Source of the DNA: Deinandra increscens subsp. villosa
Lineage: Eukaryota > Streptophyta > Magnoliopsida > Asterales > Asteraceae
Assembly: GCA_039602395.1 (NCBI GenBank)
Contig: JBCNJP010000268.1
Span: forward strand, 21,540-85,539
DNA length: 64,000 nucleotides
Direction: 5' to 3'
Below the pieces are notes generated by a model. That model searched no databases. It was given only the letters and a program-made list of their open reading frames with translations, and was not told the DNA's origin. Position 1 is the stretch's first letter, and each line of letters opens with the position of its first letter. A program made the position numbers and the translations under genes. Below, in pieces: positions 23,504-34,065 of the stretch.

Positions 23504-24665
23504 GGCTTCATGTCCCAGGATTCAGCTACCCAGGTATGTGTTTGGTTTTAAATTTCATGCTGCAAATCCAGGTCAGTCCCTCTCGCTTAATTTATTTCAT
23601 TTATTTCTTTATATGATTACCTTCATTATTTATTTATTAACATTAGTTACATGTTACATTTTATTTGAAATTGTTATTCAATACCCTGAATTCGCTAAGA
23701 TCTATGTTTCATCAAATAGGTTGCTCAGAATCCAGGATATCCTAGGATTCAGAGTACCCAAGATGCACGATGTTCAGAAATTCAAGGTACATGGAACGAA
23801 GCATACTCAAAATACTCCAAGTCACCAACAATCAGTGTATATATCCTAAGTTTGAGATTGGCCACCTCACTTCCGTATTGGGTAAGGCCTAAACCTATTC
23901 CTAAGGTTTGAGGATTAAGACTCCTCCATTCGAATATAGGCTATCACACCTCGCCCGGGACGCACGTGGCATTTTTTACCTCGCCCGAGACGCACGTGAT
24001 CCAAGTATGAAACCCTGGGATTGTGGGATCATCCGTGTTGATAGCATTGGTGGCAACCTCCCAATCCAGGGACATATGCGGACCCCTTAAGGTTCAAAAC
24101 GAGTAACGCGTTTTTGAGATGGATTGGTGCTGACGTACCAACTTAAGACTCCGAGGACATGCCCTAGCTAGTCAGTACGACTAAGAGGAAATCCCTAGTT
24201 CACCAGTACGGCACCGGGCATGGCCCCAGAAATTAATCCAGGGTCACAACGACTGAAACCTAAGTAAATTAACTACTTGGTTAGTTAATTCTAATTGTTA
24301 TGTTCATATGACAGGGAACATTCACAAATCTTCTGGAGCTACAAGGATTCCTAAATCCTGGGGGCAACCCAGGAATACCAAGGTAAGCCCTAAAATGATT
24401 TCATACATTAGCATATATTTTTCAAATATTTAAAGCACAAACATGTAAGTAAAGACAGTTATATTAAGAGACCCATCCTGGGTCCGGAAAAGCTCCGGCA
24501 ACCCCAGGATAGGGGCATGTCAAAAACCCTGGATTCCAAATCCAGGGGTTGGGCATATTATCTTTAACAAAAACCGGGAAACATCAACCGGTATCACATC
24601 ACAAACAGAAAATTAAAATTGTTTTTAACAAGAACCACAAAAAACAAGAACACGACCCCCAACCT
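23504..24665 (+). other. T2 non-coding region between pol and the antisense gene
   Basis: No coding frame that I recognise. Notable content: two CTCGCCCGGGACGCACGTG-like copies (about 23948-23966 and 23980-23999), and several CCAGGAT/ATCCTGG words. The same segment, including the CGCACGTG repeats, is in T4 (43887-45071) and, weaker, in T1 (54697-54725). Confidence 0.6.
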
Positions 24666-26418
24666 TCAAGCTTCATCTTGGGTCGTCTCCTTAGCTTCCT
24701 CCACCGGCACCTCCTCTGCTGCCTTGGGCTCCTGGGCTGGCACACTTCCCCCCTTTGGCTGGTCGATGTCCATGGCATGGTCGGCAAAACCCTTGGATGG
24801 AGTACCCTTGCTGGTCCAAGGATCAGCTTCGGGGTCACACCCAGCAGGGATGGTTGCACCTAGTTCGCGCAGTTTGGTTACCCATCCGGTCACATCCTAG
24901 TTGGGGTTCTGGAACCCCATGTCCCTGGCCTCCTTTGCCATCTTCAACCTGCACTGGAAGAGTGAAATGCGGGCTATCAGCCTGCCCTCATCGCCCTTTG
25001 TAGCCAGAGCAGCCTCATGATCCGCCCGTGCATCCACAGCCTTCTTCTCCAGGTCCTGCACCAGTCCCAGGTTCTTGTTGGCCATCGCCCTGGCCGTGGT
25101 CAGCTCCTTGTTCAGGGCAGCAAGCTCCCTCTTGGCTGAAGACTCAGCATCCTGGGCATGCTTCTCAGCAGCCCTGACCAACTCAAAAAAGCGCCCAGCA
25201 ATCTGCAAGAAAGGGTAATTTAATTAAACATTTGAACCTTGAATTGTTTAACTATATATAAAATTCAGGGGTACCCAGGATTATCTTACTTGGAGAGAAG
25301 AGGCTTCAGCACGTGTGAGCAGCCCAGCAGCATCCATATTCTCTAGGGGTTGCAGGGCAGGAGCAGCGGCAGTATTGGCCCTGGTTTTGCGCTTGGTACC
25401 AGAGGCCCTTGAAGAAGGAGCCTTGGGGGCAGACATGGGCTCGACCTTCACAAAGGCCAAGACTTGGATGTCCTGTTTAGGTCCATCCAGAAGGAAAACA
25501 TCAAGGTCAACGTTCTCAAGATTGATGGGGGTAGCGGCAGCTGAAGGAGAAAAGCAAGAAAAATCAACGAAATTCAGGGTTCAAAAGGCAGGGTACCAGG
25601 AAACTTACAATTGGACATGCTGTGAGAAGAGAAGGAATCAGCTTGGTGGGGATTAGCCTTGAACTCTCGATCTTGATCGGTGATGGTCAAGAATGTTTCA
25701 AACCTCTCATATGGCCCTGGTTTCGCTGGGCCAATTGAACTCAAGCTAGGCACTGCAAAACAATAAAATCCAAGGTCAGTGTTTGAATAATATGTAATCA
25801 TAAGAAAATCCTAATCCCTAATGCAGGTGAGAACCTACCATCTACTTTCCACCTAATCGGAAGATCAATCCCTCCTGGGATGGTTGATCTATTGACAAAG
25901 AAAAACTTCCCCTTCCACTCCTCATGAAATGAAGCTCGGGGAACCATTTGAACCTCCTTGTTCAGAGCCTTGAACAGAAATCGATTGATACCATGGGACG
26001 TAAGTTCGTAACCCAGGGCTAATTCAGATAACCCGACCAGGGAATCAAACTCCCTATTGAGACGATCAAGGGTGCCCAGGATTCTCCACACGATTGGAAG
26101 GGTTTGGGCATAAGCAAGGCCGGTGGCCTGAATGAAATCGGCCAGGAGACCAGTGAAAGGGAAAGAAAAACCAATAGAAAAAGGGGTGAATGGAAAACAG
26201 ACCCATGTTTCGGAGCTAAAATACGACCTAACTCTCTTATCAAAGGGCCTAATCTCGGTGTCAGAAGGAAGAAGACCGGACGCCAACAAGCAAGCAATGT
26301 CAGCGTCGGTAAAGTTACAGGTTTCCGATTCCGGAGTTTGTAAGTATTTTTGATCGAGGAAATCCTCGATCCCGGTCTTTTTAACCGTTGTTTCCGATTG
26401 AATCATCTTACGGGTCAT
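24666..26418 (-). CDS. Antisense spliced gene of T2 (four exons, putative gypsy-type transposon protein)
   Basis: Minus strand, opposite to T2. Exons: 26418-25839, 25752-25609, 25540-25290, 25202-24666; all three introns (86, 68, 87 bp) are GT-AG. Spliced length 1512 nt. Exon 1 is fully open from ATG at 26418 (an open frame extends to 26493 without ATG). It resembles the Pfam 'putative gypsy type transposon' family from memory (LPIVWRILGTLDRL, FHEEWKGKFFFV). Exon 3 is Ala/Pro/Lys-rich. Exon 4 begins with a coiled coil (RELAALNKELTTARA). One in-frame TAG in exon 4 (24897-24899) would truncate it after about 426 codons. T4 has the same four exons. Tat elements are known to carry extra antisense ORFs; function is unknown. 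Confidence 0.8.
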
Positions 26419-26548
26419 GGTAGCAAAAGGAAAAAGAAAGAAATCTAGAGGAAGGTTACCTGATTGGAAAAGTTTGAAAGCCGGAGGTGCCAACGTAAAC
26501 CCTTGCTCTCGGAAAAGCTAATGTGAGAGAAGGAAAGGGTTAATGCTG

Positions 26549-26556
26549 TATTTAAA
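26549..26556 (-). promoter_or_regulatory. TATA-like box for the antisense gene of T2
   Basis: TTTAAATA on the minus strand, about 130 bases before the antisense ATG. T4 has it at the matching place (42078-42085). The rest of 26420-26700 holds no other gene, and near 26670 it has CAGCTGTGAAAATT (minus strand), also in T4 and, with one change, in T3. Confidence 0.55.
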
Positions 26557-26696
26557 GGAAGATAGAAGTTACAGAGGTGATGGGAAGTTACCCACGACGT
26601 GGCATCATGGATGCTAAATTGACGGACACGATTAAAATAGGCATGGATTAGACCTCAATTTGAAATTTTCACAGCTGTAATCTTTATCTACAACTT

Positions 26697-26715
26697 GCGA
26701 AAATTTGGGGGCAAT
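26697..26715 (+). other. Polypurine tract of T2
   Basis: GCGAAAATTTGGGGGCAAT immediately before the 3' LTR. The same tract is found reversed beside the 3' LTRs of T4 and T3. Confidence 0.75.
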
Positions 26716-27609
26716 TGTTATACCCTGAATTCTCGGCTGGTAATCCAGGGTACAGGTATAGACCTGGGGCAGGAGTGACCCAGGAATCGTATGACCCAGA
26801 ATTTGGCAGGTAATGTTCAGTGACCCTGAATGTGTTAGCAGCAAGATAATGTCCCAGGATGTCAACATAATCCAGGGAAGCTCATATTCAATTTTCTTTC
26901 TGTTATATGATATTATGACCCAAGACGAGCATAATCCAGGGTAACCCTTATTATATAAATGACCCTGCATGCTAGGACATTGTTACTAATGATTTGTGTG
27001 TCTATATCTTATCAAGGACAGGTTGACGAAGTCCACCAACGGTCGAATGGAACAAGCATGAGACTTATTTCACACGTGGTCAAAGGTTGTTAGCTGAAAA
27101 TTCGGTCAACCAACTGAAAAAGACGTTGGAGAGAGGATCCCTGGAATATCGGACAAGTTGTTGAAGAGCTAGGAGTATAAATAGGACATTTAGACTTATT
27201 TTTCAGCTCACTCGAGCTTTACTCATTGTATTCTCGTATTTGATTCTCTGCTTATTCACTATACTCAAACATTTACGTGATCAATAAATTGGTAGCGTGT
27301 GTTATCGCTACCCGGGGTTTTTATGCCGGTGGCGCCTTAGAGACATCTAAGGGCTAAGGGCTTTTCCCTAATAAAATTCTCGGTGTTGTTACTTGCATTT
27401 AAGGTTTCATTTGTGTTATCAACTTTCTTAATCGATTTTATAACTAAACTTACGTTTTTACCTAGGATTCCGGCTTTTATCCCTGGAATTCAACTGTTGT
27501 CCCAGGATTTTTGTAAATAGTTTTCGTACCTTAATCCTAGGCACCAAATCTCACAATCTTATTTGGTTCAAATCTTACTAATTTCGTTAAGTAATTTTTA
27601 GCCAAAACA
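26716..27609 (+). repeat. 3' LTR of T2 (894 bp)
   Basis: Aligns with 16726-17620 over its full length, with about 30 differences and one indel by eye. TATAAATA at 27176-27183. Confidence 0.92.
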
Positions 27610-27614
27610 ATGAG

Positions 27615-28232
27615 TAACCATGATCACATAATTTTCCCACTTTTCTGGTAATGCTTCTAAAATCTTTTCTTTCAATTCGGCATCTTCCTTTGTAAGATTC
27701 ACAAGACTCATTTCACTAATCAAATGTGCAAATCTTGCAATTAGATACGAAATTGATTCATCCTGATAATGTTTGAAACTATCAAACTCTTTTCTCAAAA
27801 CTTTTTGACGACTTTTCTTGTATTGGTCATTGCCCTCACATCTTTTCTACAAAGCATTCCATAAGCTTTATGATGTAAAGTTAGCAGAAAATTGATGTAA
27901 TAATTCTTTCGGCAATGCCATTGTGAAAGTACCATACGCGTTCTTTTCAGCTTGATATGCTTTCTTTTGATCATTATTGAATTTTATTTGAACAATTGGT
28001 TCACCAGACACATCTTTGGGATAAACATATGGTTCATGATATGACAACCACATATCAATATCATTTGTGTTAACATGTGCTTCAAATCGTGTAGCCAACT
28101 ATGATAATATTCCAATCGTAATAATTTGGGAACTTTCTGACTTGTTCCAATTTCATTATCATAGTTAAACATAGTTTGCATTGTAGCTTGCATCGAATTT
28201 TGAATAGCCGCGAACGCTTGAAAATCGGACAT
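27615..28232 (-). pseudogene. Element A gag N-terminal part (UBN2/DUF4219-like)
   Basis: ATG at 28232 (MSDFQAFAAIQ). The frame breaks near 28100, continues in a second frame at 28098-27868, and again at 27798 to the T2 insertion. Recognisable parts: NYDNEIGTSQKVPKLL, MALPKELLHQFSANF, and ISEMSLVNLTKEDAELKEKI with ALPEKWENYV. These match the capsid-like UBN2 gag domain of Copia elements and the element B copy at 59410-59994. Coding continues beyond T2 at 16720. Confidence 0.78.
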
Positions 28233-28255
28233 TTTGAAAAAAAAAAATTCTGACA

Positions 28256-28480
28256 CTGTCCACTCCGAACCTCGTCCGAACTTCTTCTGAACTTCTGCCG
28301 AACCTTATCCAAACAGAAACAATCCGAACGCCTTCCGAACCTCAACTTTGGATGATCAAACAGAACCTGGACCGATCTTGTTCCGAATGTGGACTGAACT
28401 CTCTCCGAACACTGTCCAAACCTCGAGTTCGTGAAAATTGAGCCGAACTGTCTCCGAACTAGGAGTTCGGAGCGGTTATA
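28256..28480 (-). repeat. GTTCGG/CCGAAC word array in the leader of element A
   Basis: CCGAAC and one-base variants recur every 9-25 bases, at least a dozen times, between gag and the PBS. The same word is dense in the A-type LTRs (28956-29012, 12516-12586). It is not a tandem repeat: spacers differ. In this leader almost all copies are on one strand. Confidence 0.8.
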
Positions 28481-28735
28481 TTTGGTGAAGTCCGAATCTC
28501 AAACGAACCTGAAAACTTTTGACACCATTTTCGCGATTTTGAGAGAATTTGAACACAATTTTTGACAGGAACTCAGATATACTTAAGAGAAACAATCTAG
28601 GAGAAGATTTTGTATGTAAAGCACACTCGAGAAGATCAAACGAACTCAAAAATGATACTAATTTTCGTAAAACTAGAAATTTTGACCTCAAAATTTCGAA
28701 AAACAGAGATTTCGGACCAGTAGAGCAAACCAAAA

Positions 28736-28747
28736 GCTCTGATACCA
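28736..28747 (-). promoter_or_regulatory. Primer-binding site of element A
   Basis: Minus strand TGGTATCAGAGC, two bases from the LTR end; complementary to the 3' end of initiator tRNA-Met, the usual Copia primer. Confidence 0.9.
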
Positions 28748-28749
28748 CT

Positions 28750-29087
28750 TGAAAATGCGTAAACGGTGGATCGTCTACTTAATCGTTATGAAATCAATGT
28801 AAAACGAAGATGACACGAGATGTAAATACAATGAGACTTGTATTAGACCACAGAGAATCACCACAGAGTTTACATACAAGATATGACTAGAAGTTCAAGT
28901 GCTCCCAATTACAACACAATACAAACTATATATACTAGAGCCAAACCCGATGGTCCGAACCTCAGGTTCGGACAAGTTCGGACCTGTCCGAACTTGGAGT
29001 TCGCCAATGGTTCGGCCAACGGCAATAATGCATGACTTTGTCTTGTACTTGATACTTCACATGACGATCAGGAACTATGTACTAACA
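28750..29087 (-). repeat. 5' LTR of element A (338 bp)
   Basis: TGTTAG...CA on the minus strand. TATATA-like core near 28927-28933. About 5-6 % different by eye from the 3' LTR, so A is older than T3. Confidence 0.92.
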
Positions 29088-29092
29088 GTCCC

Positions 29093-29727
29093 TAGACGCT
29101 AAGGTAATACACTTTATTTCTGGTGGTTCTGACATCTGTGGTACCTCTTATTTTGCAGCTAAGAGGCATTCAAGGGAAACTAAGTCAGATACACCGAAAA
29201 TCCTAGCCAAATCCTCGATTCAATCGGACGTGAAGGACTTGACGTTTGGGGAAGATGACAGGAGTGATGTGCTGGATCCCCACCATGATGGACTGGTGAT
29301 TACACTCTACGTTGCCAATCAATTTGTCAAAATAATCCTGATAGACGGAGGAAGTTCAATTAACATCATACAACTAGAAGCACTGACCAAGATGGGAATA
29401 CCCCACGAGGAAATCATAGCCGGATCCATAGTGCTCGTAGGCTTCAGTGGGGAGACCAAGAACACCCTGGGAGAGGTGAAACTCCCATTATATGTGGAAG
29501 GTGTAAACTCGATCCAGCGCTTCTGTGTCATGGATGCACCTTCATGGTACAACATCATCCTGGGTAGACCCTGGATTCACGACATGAAAGTCGTCCGCTC
29601 AAGTTACCACCAGTGTGTGAAACTACCAACACCCTGGGGTGTAGTTACTATCCGCAGTGACCAACACGAGGCAAAGGATTGCTACACATCATCCATGAAG
29701 ATCTCAGCAAAAATTCGCCAAGGATAG
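29093..29727 (+). pseudogene. T1 protease part of ORF1
   Basis: Resumes T1 after element A. KVIHFISGG-type linker (GGSDICGTSYF near 29121-29155), then a long open frame (29230-29727) with the protease site LIDGGSSINII and LGRPWIHDMKV. It ends at the gag-pol stop. Confidence 0.85.
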
Positions 29728-29733
29728 CGATTA
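29725..29733 (+). promoter_or_regulatory. Gag-pol stop of T1, altered leaky context
   Basis: TAG CGA TTA: one base different from TAG CAA TTA in the other three Tat elements. CGA is outside the CAR consensus. Given the age of T1 this is probably decay. Confidence 0.65.
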
Positions 29734-31687
29734 AAGAAGAAATCCAGGATACCCTGGAAGCAAAGGAGCAGAATATAAAAGAAGTAGTGCTTGACCCCTT
29801 GCATCCTGGTAAAAAAGTGCTAATAGGCACTCGTATCCCTGGATCCGTTGAAGAGGAGCTGGTAGAATTCCTCAGAACCAGAATGTCAACATTTGCCTGG
29901 AGCCACGAAGACATGACATGTATATCTAAAACTGTTATTACACATAAACTTGGAATTGATCCTTCTTTCAGGCCTATACATCAAAATATGAGGAAATATG
30001 CCTTGGAGAAGAATACTATAATCCAAGAAGAGGTAGATCGCCTACTAAAAATGGAATGATAAGGGACGTAAAATTCCCAAGATGGCTCGCGAATGTGGTA
30101 GTAGTATAGAAGAAAAACGGCAAATGGAGGGTCTGTGTGGATTACACTGATCTCAACCGAGCATGCCCTAATGATCCATTCCCCTTGCCACATATAGACT
30201 CAATAGTAGACGCTACAGCATGACATGAAATGCTGACATTCATGGATGCAACCTCAGGATTCCAATAAATCCAATTGTAAACCGATGATCAAGATGATAC
30301 TGCTTTCATCACACCCACATGTATTTATTATTATATCGTTATGCCCTTTGGATTGAAGAATGCAGGTGTAACTTACTAGAGGTTAGTGAACATGATGTTC
30401 AAAGAAAAGCTGGGGGACACCATGGAGGTATACATCGATTATATGGTGGTCAAATTCGTTAAAACAAGCAACCATGTCCAGGATGTAAAAGAATTCTTTG
30501 ACATCCTGGAAAAATACAACATGAAGCTCAATCCTGAGAAGTGCCATTTTGGAGTAAGTGCCAGCAAATTCCTGGGTTACATGGTGACTAAAAGGGGAAT
30601 TGAAGCCAGCCCTGAACAAATACGAGCAATAGTGAACCTAAAGTCACCATAGTCATCCATTGACGTTCAAAGGCTAACAGGCAGGGTCGCAGCCCTGAAC
30701 AAATTCATTTCGAAATCCTCAGAAAGGTGCCGTGAATTCTAGGACATCCTGAGAAAAAATAAAAAAATTGAATGGACGATCCAACATGAGAAGGCCTTCC
30801 AGGACCTCAAAACATATCTATTCTCGGCACACTCCTAATGAAGCCGGGACCAAGAGAACCACTATCCTTATACCTTGCAGTCTCGAAAAACACAGTAAGC
30901 GCGGTGCTGACCAAGGATGCAGAAGGTTAGCAACACCCAGTATACTATGTAAGTAAAAGTCTACTTGACGCTGAATCCAGGTACTCTCATTTAGAAAAAC
31001 TTATTTTAGATTTGAGTATGGCTTGCTCTAAACTTAGACATTATTTTGAAACTCATACTATACACGTAAAAACTAACTATCCTATTAAGTCTGTTTTGAG
31101 AAAACCAGAAATGTCAGAAAGAATGGCGAAGTGGTCTATGAAGCAAGAACAACCATAAAATCCCAAGCTCTGGCGAACTTTGTGGCTGATTTCAGTGATG
31201 ATATACAGAGAGAAGCTGACCAAGAATTCCAACACTTACAAGAAGAAGAAACCTCAGGATGTTGGACGTTGTTTACGGATGGAGCATCCAACGTCAGGGG
31301 CGCATGTTTAGGAATCATACTGAAATCACCACAAGGGGACATAATACCCTAGGCTGTAAGGTGTGGATTTCAAGCAACTAATAACGAAGCAGAGTATGAA
31401 GCCCTGATTGCTGGAATGCAATTAGCTCTATAACTTGGGATACAACACATCCAGGTGTACGTTGACTCCTTGCTTTTGACTAACCATTTTAATGGATCTT
31501 ATGCAGTGAAAGGGGGAAAATTAGCCAAGTACCTAGAAGTAGTAAAATCCATATCCCAGGATTTTCAAACTTTCAACATACAACAAGTACCCAGAGAAGG
31601 AAACGCTGAAGTAGATGCTTTAGCAAATTTAGGTTCGGCATTCAAAGCATTAGAAGATACACATATTCCTATAATTCACATACTAAG
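29728..31687 (+). pseudogene. T1 pol, RT to archaeal-type RNase H (decayed, first segment)
   Basis: The frame is open to 30059, then RT continues through many stops. The RT site reads YIDYMVV in place of YIDDMVV (30430-30450), so a catalytic Asp is lost. RNase H 1 remnants lie at 30760-31130. The archaeal-type RNase H is at about 31250-31650 (FTDGASNVRG, VDSLLLTNHF, AEVDALANL). The frame is cut at 31687 by T3 and resumes at 40795. Confidence 0.82.
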
Positions 31688-32550
31688 TGTTTTGGTCAAA
31701 AATTCACTCGAGAATCCTGTATTCCAAACTTAGATTGTGAGGTAGAGTGCTTAACGATCAAATGGGTAAGTAATCCAAGTAAGGGTGATAACACACGGAT
31801 TTTAGCGAGGAAAACTCCAGAATCCTTTGAGTTGCCTCTAGGAATCCTGGATAAAAACCTCGGAAGCCGGCCGAATAGCCGTCTCCTAGTCTATATTATT
31901 GATAACGAAACGAAGAATTACAAGTGTTGAGCTATTGTGATCGAAATCTAAGTGTTACAGAGAGTATTCAGTGAGTGTGTGTGGTATCTGGTCCCTATCA
32001 TCGATCACAAGGCTGATATTTATAGTTACAAGTCAATAACCGAAAGTGCTAAAAATAAGGGATTCTTCCACCAAGTCTTTGTGAACGTTGGGAGTCAGTT
32101 ATGGCACGTTCTTCAATGCTTGACCTGGTCTTTAGCCTTCATTTACACGTCCCTTTAAGCCTGTAATTAATTAGGGCACGTGGACAATTGAAACGGTTAG
32201 TCGATAACTGCATTTCAGGATACCGAACCTGTCAGGATACTGAACCTCATGAGCTTCCGGCAAGGATCCTGAAATAAAATAACCAACTGTCCTATATTTT
32301 AGGGATTCTCCCCACTAAGTCAATATGAACGTTGTGGACCACTTAGTCCACGTTCTTTAGTCTTTGTCCGAGTCTTTAGGCTTGTTTTACACGTTTTCTT
32401 TACCTGCAAGCAAATAAATACGAGGAACAACATAGCGGTTAGTCGATAACTGTCATTCAGGATGCCCGAACCTATCAGGATTCTCAACCCGTCTGAGGAT
32501 ACTAGACCACTTGAGCTTCCGCCAAGGATCCCGAAATGTCAGCCCAAACA
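31688..32550 (-). repeat. 3' LTR of T3 (863 bp)
   Basis: Minus strand TGTTTGGGCTGAC to GACCAAAACA. TATAAATA (minus) at 32017-32024. Confidence 0.95.
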
Positions 32551-34065
32551 ATTGCCCCTGAATTTTGACAGTTGTCGACCATGAAGACGGCTGTGAAAAT
32601 TCAAACTCTTGAAATAATTACGGAGGTGACTCGTTAGCTCCTTATTTGATAGCGACGCAACTTCTCACGAGACTTCTCCATAAATAACCCTGGGTTACCG
32701 TCAGAACCTTCTCGATTTCTCTTTTCGTTCAGGTCAGCTCCCTCCCTTTTCTCTTCGATTTTCTTTCGCGATCAAGGCCAATGAAGCAGATGCTAAAGGC
32801 TTCACCGCTTAGGCTTGGATGCAGCTACCTGGAAAGGAACTCTGGAGAAGCTTGGGGGTGCTGAGAAGCTGGAGTTGCCCTTTTTGAATTTCCTGCATGG
32901 TTAATACTAGTATCCGACTTTCTTTATCATGGTGTGTTTACCCCTTGTTTTTGATTTTGTTCATGAAAAATTTTGAAATATTTAAGTAAGAATCCCATGA
33001 GGTTCCTCATGAATATTAAGGTAGTAAAAATGCTTTAAGTTAAGTATGTAAGTTGACAAACCATGACACAAGTCAGCATGATAAAATGTAATAATTTGAA
33101 AGTATATTACCTGAATAGTCCCTTAAGTAGGTTTTACCTTGGGCGCATTTATATAGATTCTGGAATCCTCTTCCAGCATCATTGAGGATACCTGTGGTAA
33201 AAGCATAGTAGTTTCGAAATTGAGTTAAACTGGGGACAAGCCCGTGCATTTCTGGGGACAAGCCCGTGCAATTCTGGGGACAAGCCCGTGCATTTCTGGG
33301 GACAAGCCCGTGCAATTCTGGGGACAAGCCCGTGCATTTCTGGGGACAAGCCCGTGCAATTCTGGGGACGAGCCCGTGCATTTCTGGGGACAAGCCCGTG
33401 CAAACGTGGGACTAAGCCAATTCTGGGGACAAGCCCATACGTAAGTGACATGAAAATGCCAAAACCTTAGATAACACGTTGGTGTTATAAACCTTAGATA
33501 ATTCGTGAGGATAGCACGTCTGCTATAACTTGAGGATCCACCTAATGGCGAATAACGAGCGCTCCTGGCGATTCTTAGAAAAGGTGAAGACCTTTTAAGC
33601 CTTAGTTAACACATGAGTGTTAAAAACCTTGAGAATCCTCCCAGCAGCCTCCAGTGACAAGATTGTCAGCCACCCCTGGAGTGGACTGGTCCGGCCACCT
33701 TGAGCATACTGGTGGACAACGTGCGCTCCTGGCGAGGGTCGTGCGCTACTGGCGATTACCCAAACGTAGAAGAGGTGAAATCCTCTTAAACCTTAGAAGG
33801 TATGCAGGATACCTTAAACGGAGGAGAGGTGATCAGCCTCTAACTGGGGTTATACCCAAAATTCTCTAGGATTCTCAAAATCTGCAAAACACTCAACGCT
33901 TGGTGAGGGGTGGGTGTTAGCCTAGCTAACACCACTCCGATGCTTAAGTCAGTAACTTATCATAAAAACAATAAGAATTAATTGAAATAGGATTAGTATA
34001 CGTACCTTAGATTATTTATATAGTGAGGATCCTTGGGATTCTGCCTGAGTTTCTCGATGGGATTC
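32551..34065 (-). other. T3 non-coding region between pol and 3' LTR
   Basis: Next to the LTR is the purine tract (plus strand AATTGCCCCTGAATTTT). Plus-strand CGGCTGTGAAAATTC near 32590 and a TATA-like CCATAAATA near 32678-32686 resemble the promoter side of the antisense genes in T2 and T4. No antisense protein is readable: the body is replaced by the minisatellite (33230-33440) and sequence rich in GGCGA and CTTAGA words (33470-33840). Open frames across the minisatellite are repeat translations, not genes. Confidence 0.6.
33230..33440 (+). repeat. 22-bp minisatellite in T3
   Basis: Copies of CTGGGGACAAGCCCGTGCAT-type units start at 33230, 33252, 33274, 33296, 33318, 33340, 33362 and 33384, with degenerate copies at about 33406 and 33423. 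The two bases after GCA alternate TT, AA, TT, AA, which makes a 44-bp higher-order unit. Confidence 0.93.

Larger units (their letters stand above)
16726..27609 (+). mobile_element. Complete Tat-type Gypsy element T2, nested in element A
   Basis: 5' LTR 16726-17620, PBS 17624, gag-PR, leaky stop, pol, antisense spliced gene, purine tract, 3' LTR 26716-27609. ATGAG flanks it at 16721-16725 and 27610-27614. It interrupts the gag frame of element A. The LTRs differ at roughly 30 of 895 positions by eye. Gag and pol carry stops and frame changes, so it is not autonomous now. Confidence 0.93.
12123..29087 (-). mobile_element. Sirevirus-like Copia element A, non-autonomous, with T2 nested inside
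   Basis: Both outer ends read TGTTAG inward, and GTCCC flanks it at 12118-12122 and 29088-29092. 5' LTR 28750-29087, PBS, gag-like coding sequence, multiple purine tracts, 3' LTR 12322-12659. An extra inverted LTR piece (12123-12323) sits outside the 3' LTR yet inside the target duplication. The PBS matches initiator tRNA-Met. No RT, RNase H or integrase coding sequence is present, so the element depends on others. Multiple purine tracts and motif-rich LTRs are known Sirevirus traits. Confidence 0.82.

Noticed and set aside
24549..25003. Plus-strand GC-rich frames (for example 24549-24863, 24619-24900)
   Set aside because: They are the reverse frames of exon 4 of the antisense gene, whose minus-strand reading is conserved in T4.
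33230..33440. Possible CRISPR array
   Set aside because: Units are head-to-tail with no unique spacers, and the context is a plant retrotransposon.
33073..33470. Several open frames in both strands with repeated HGLVPRNARACPQ- or WGQARAILGTSP-type peptides
   Set aside because: They are translations of the 22-bp minisatellite; no start context, no similarity to a protein family, and all frames are open because of the repeat.
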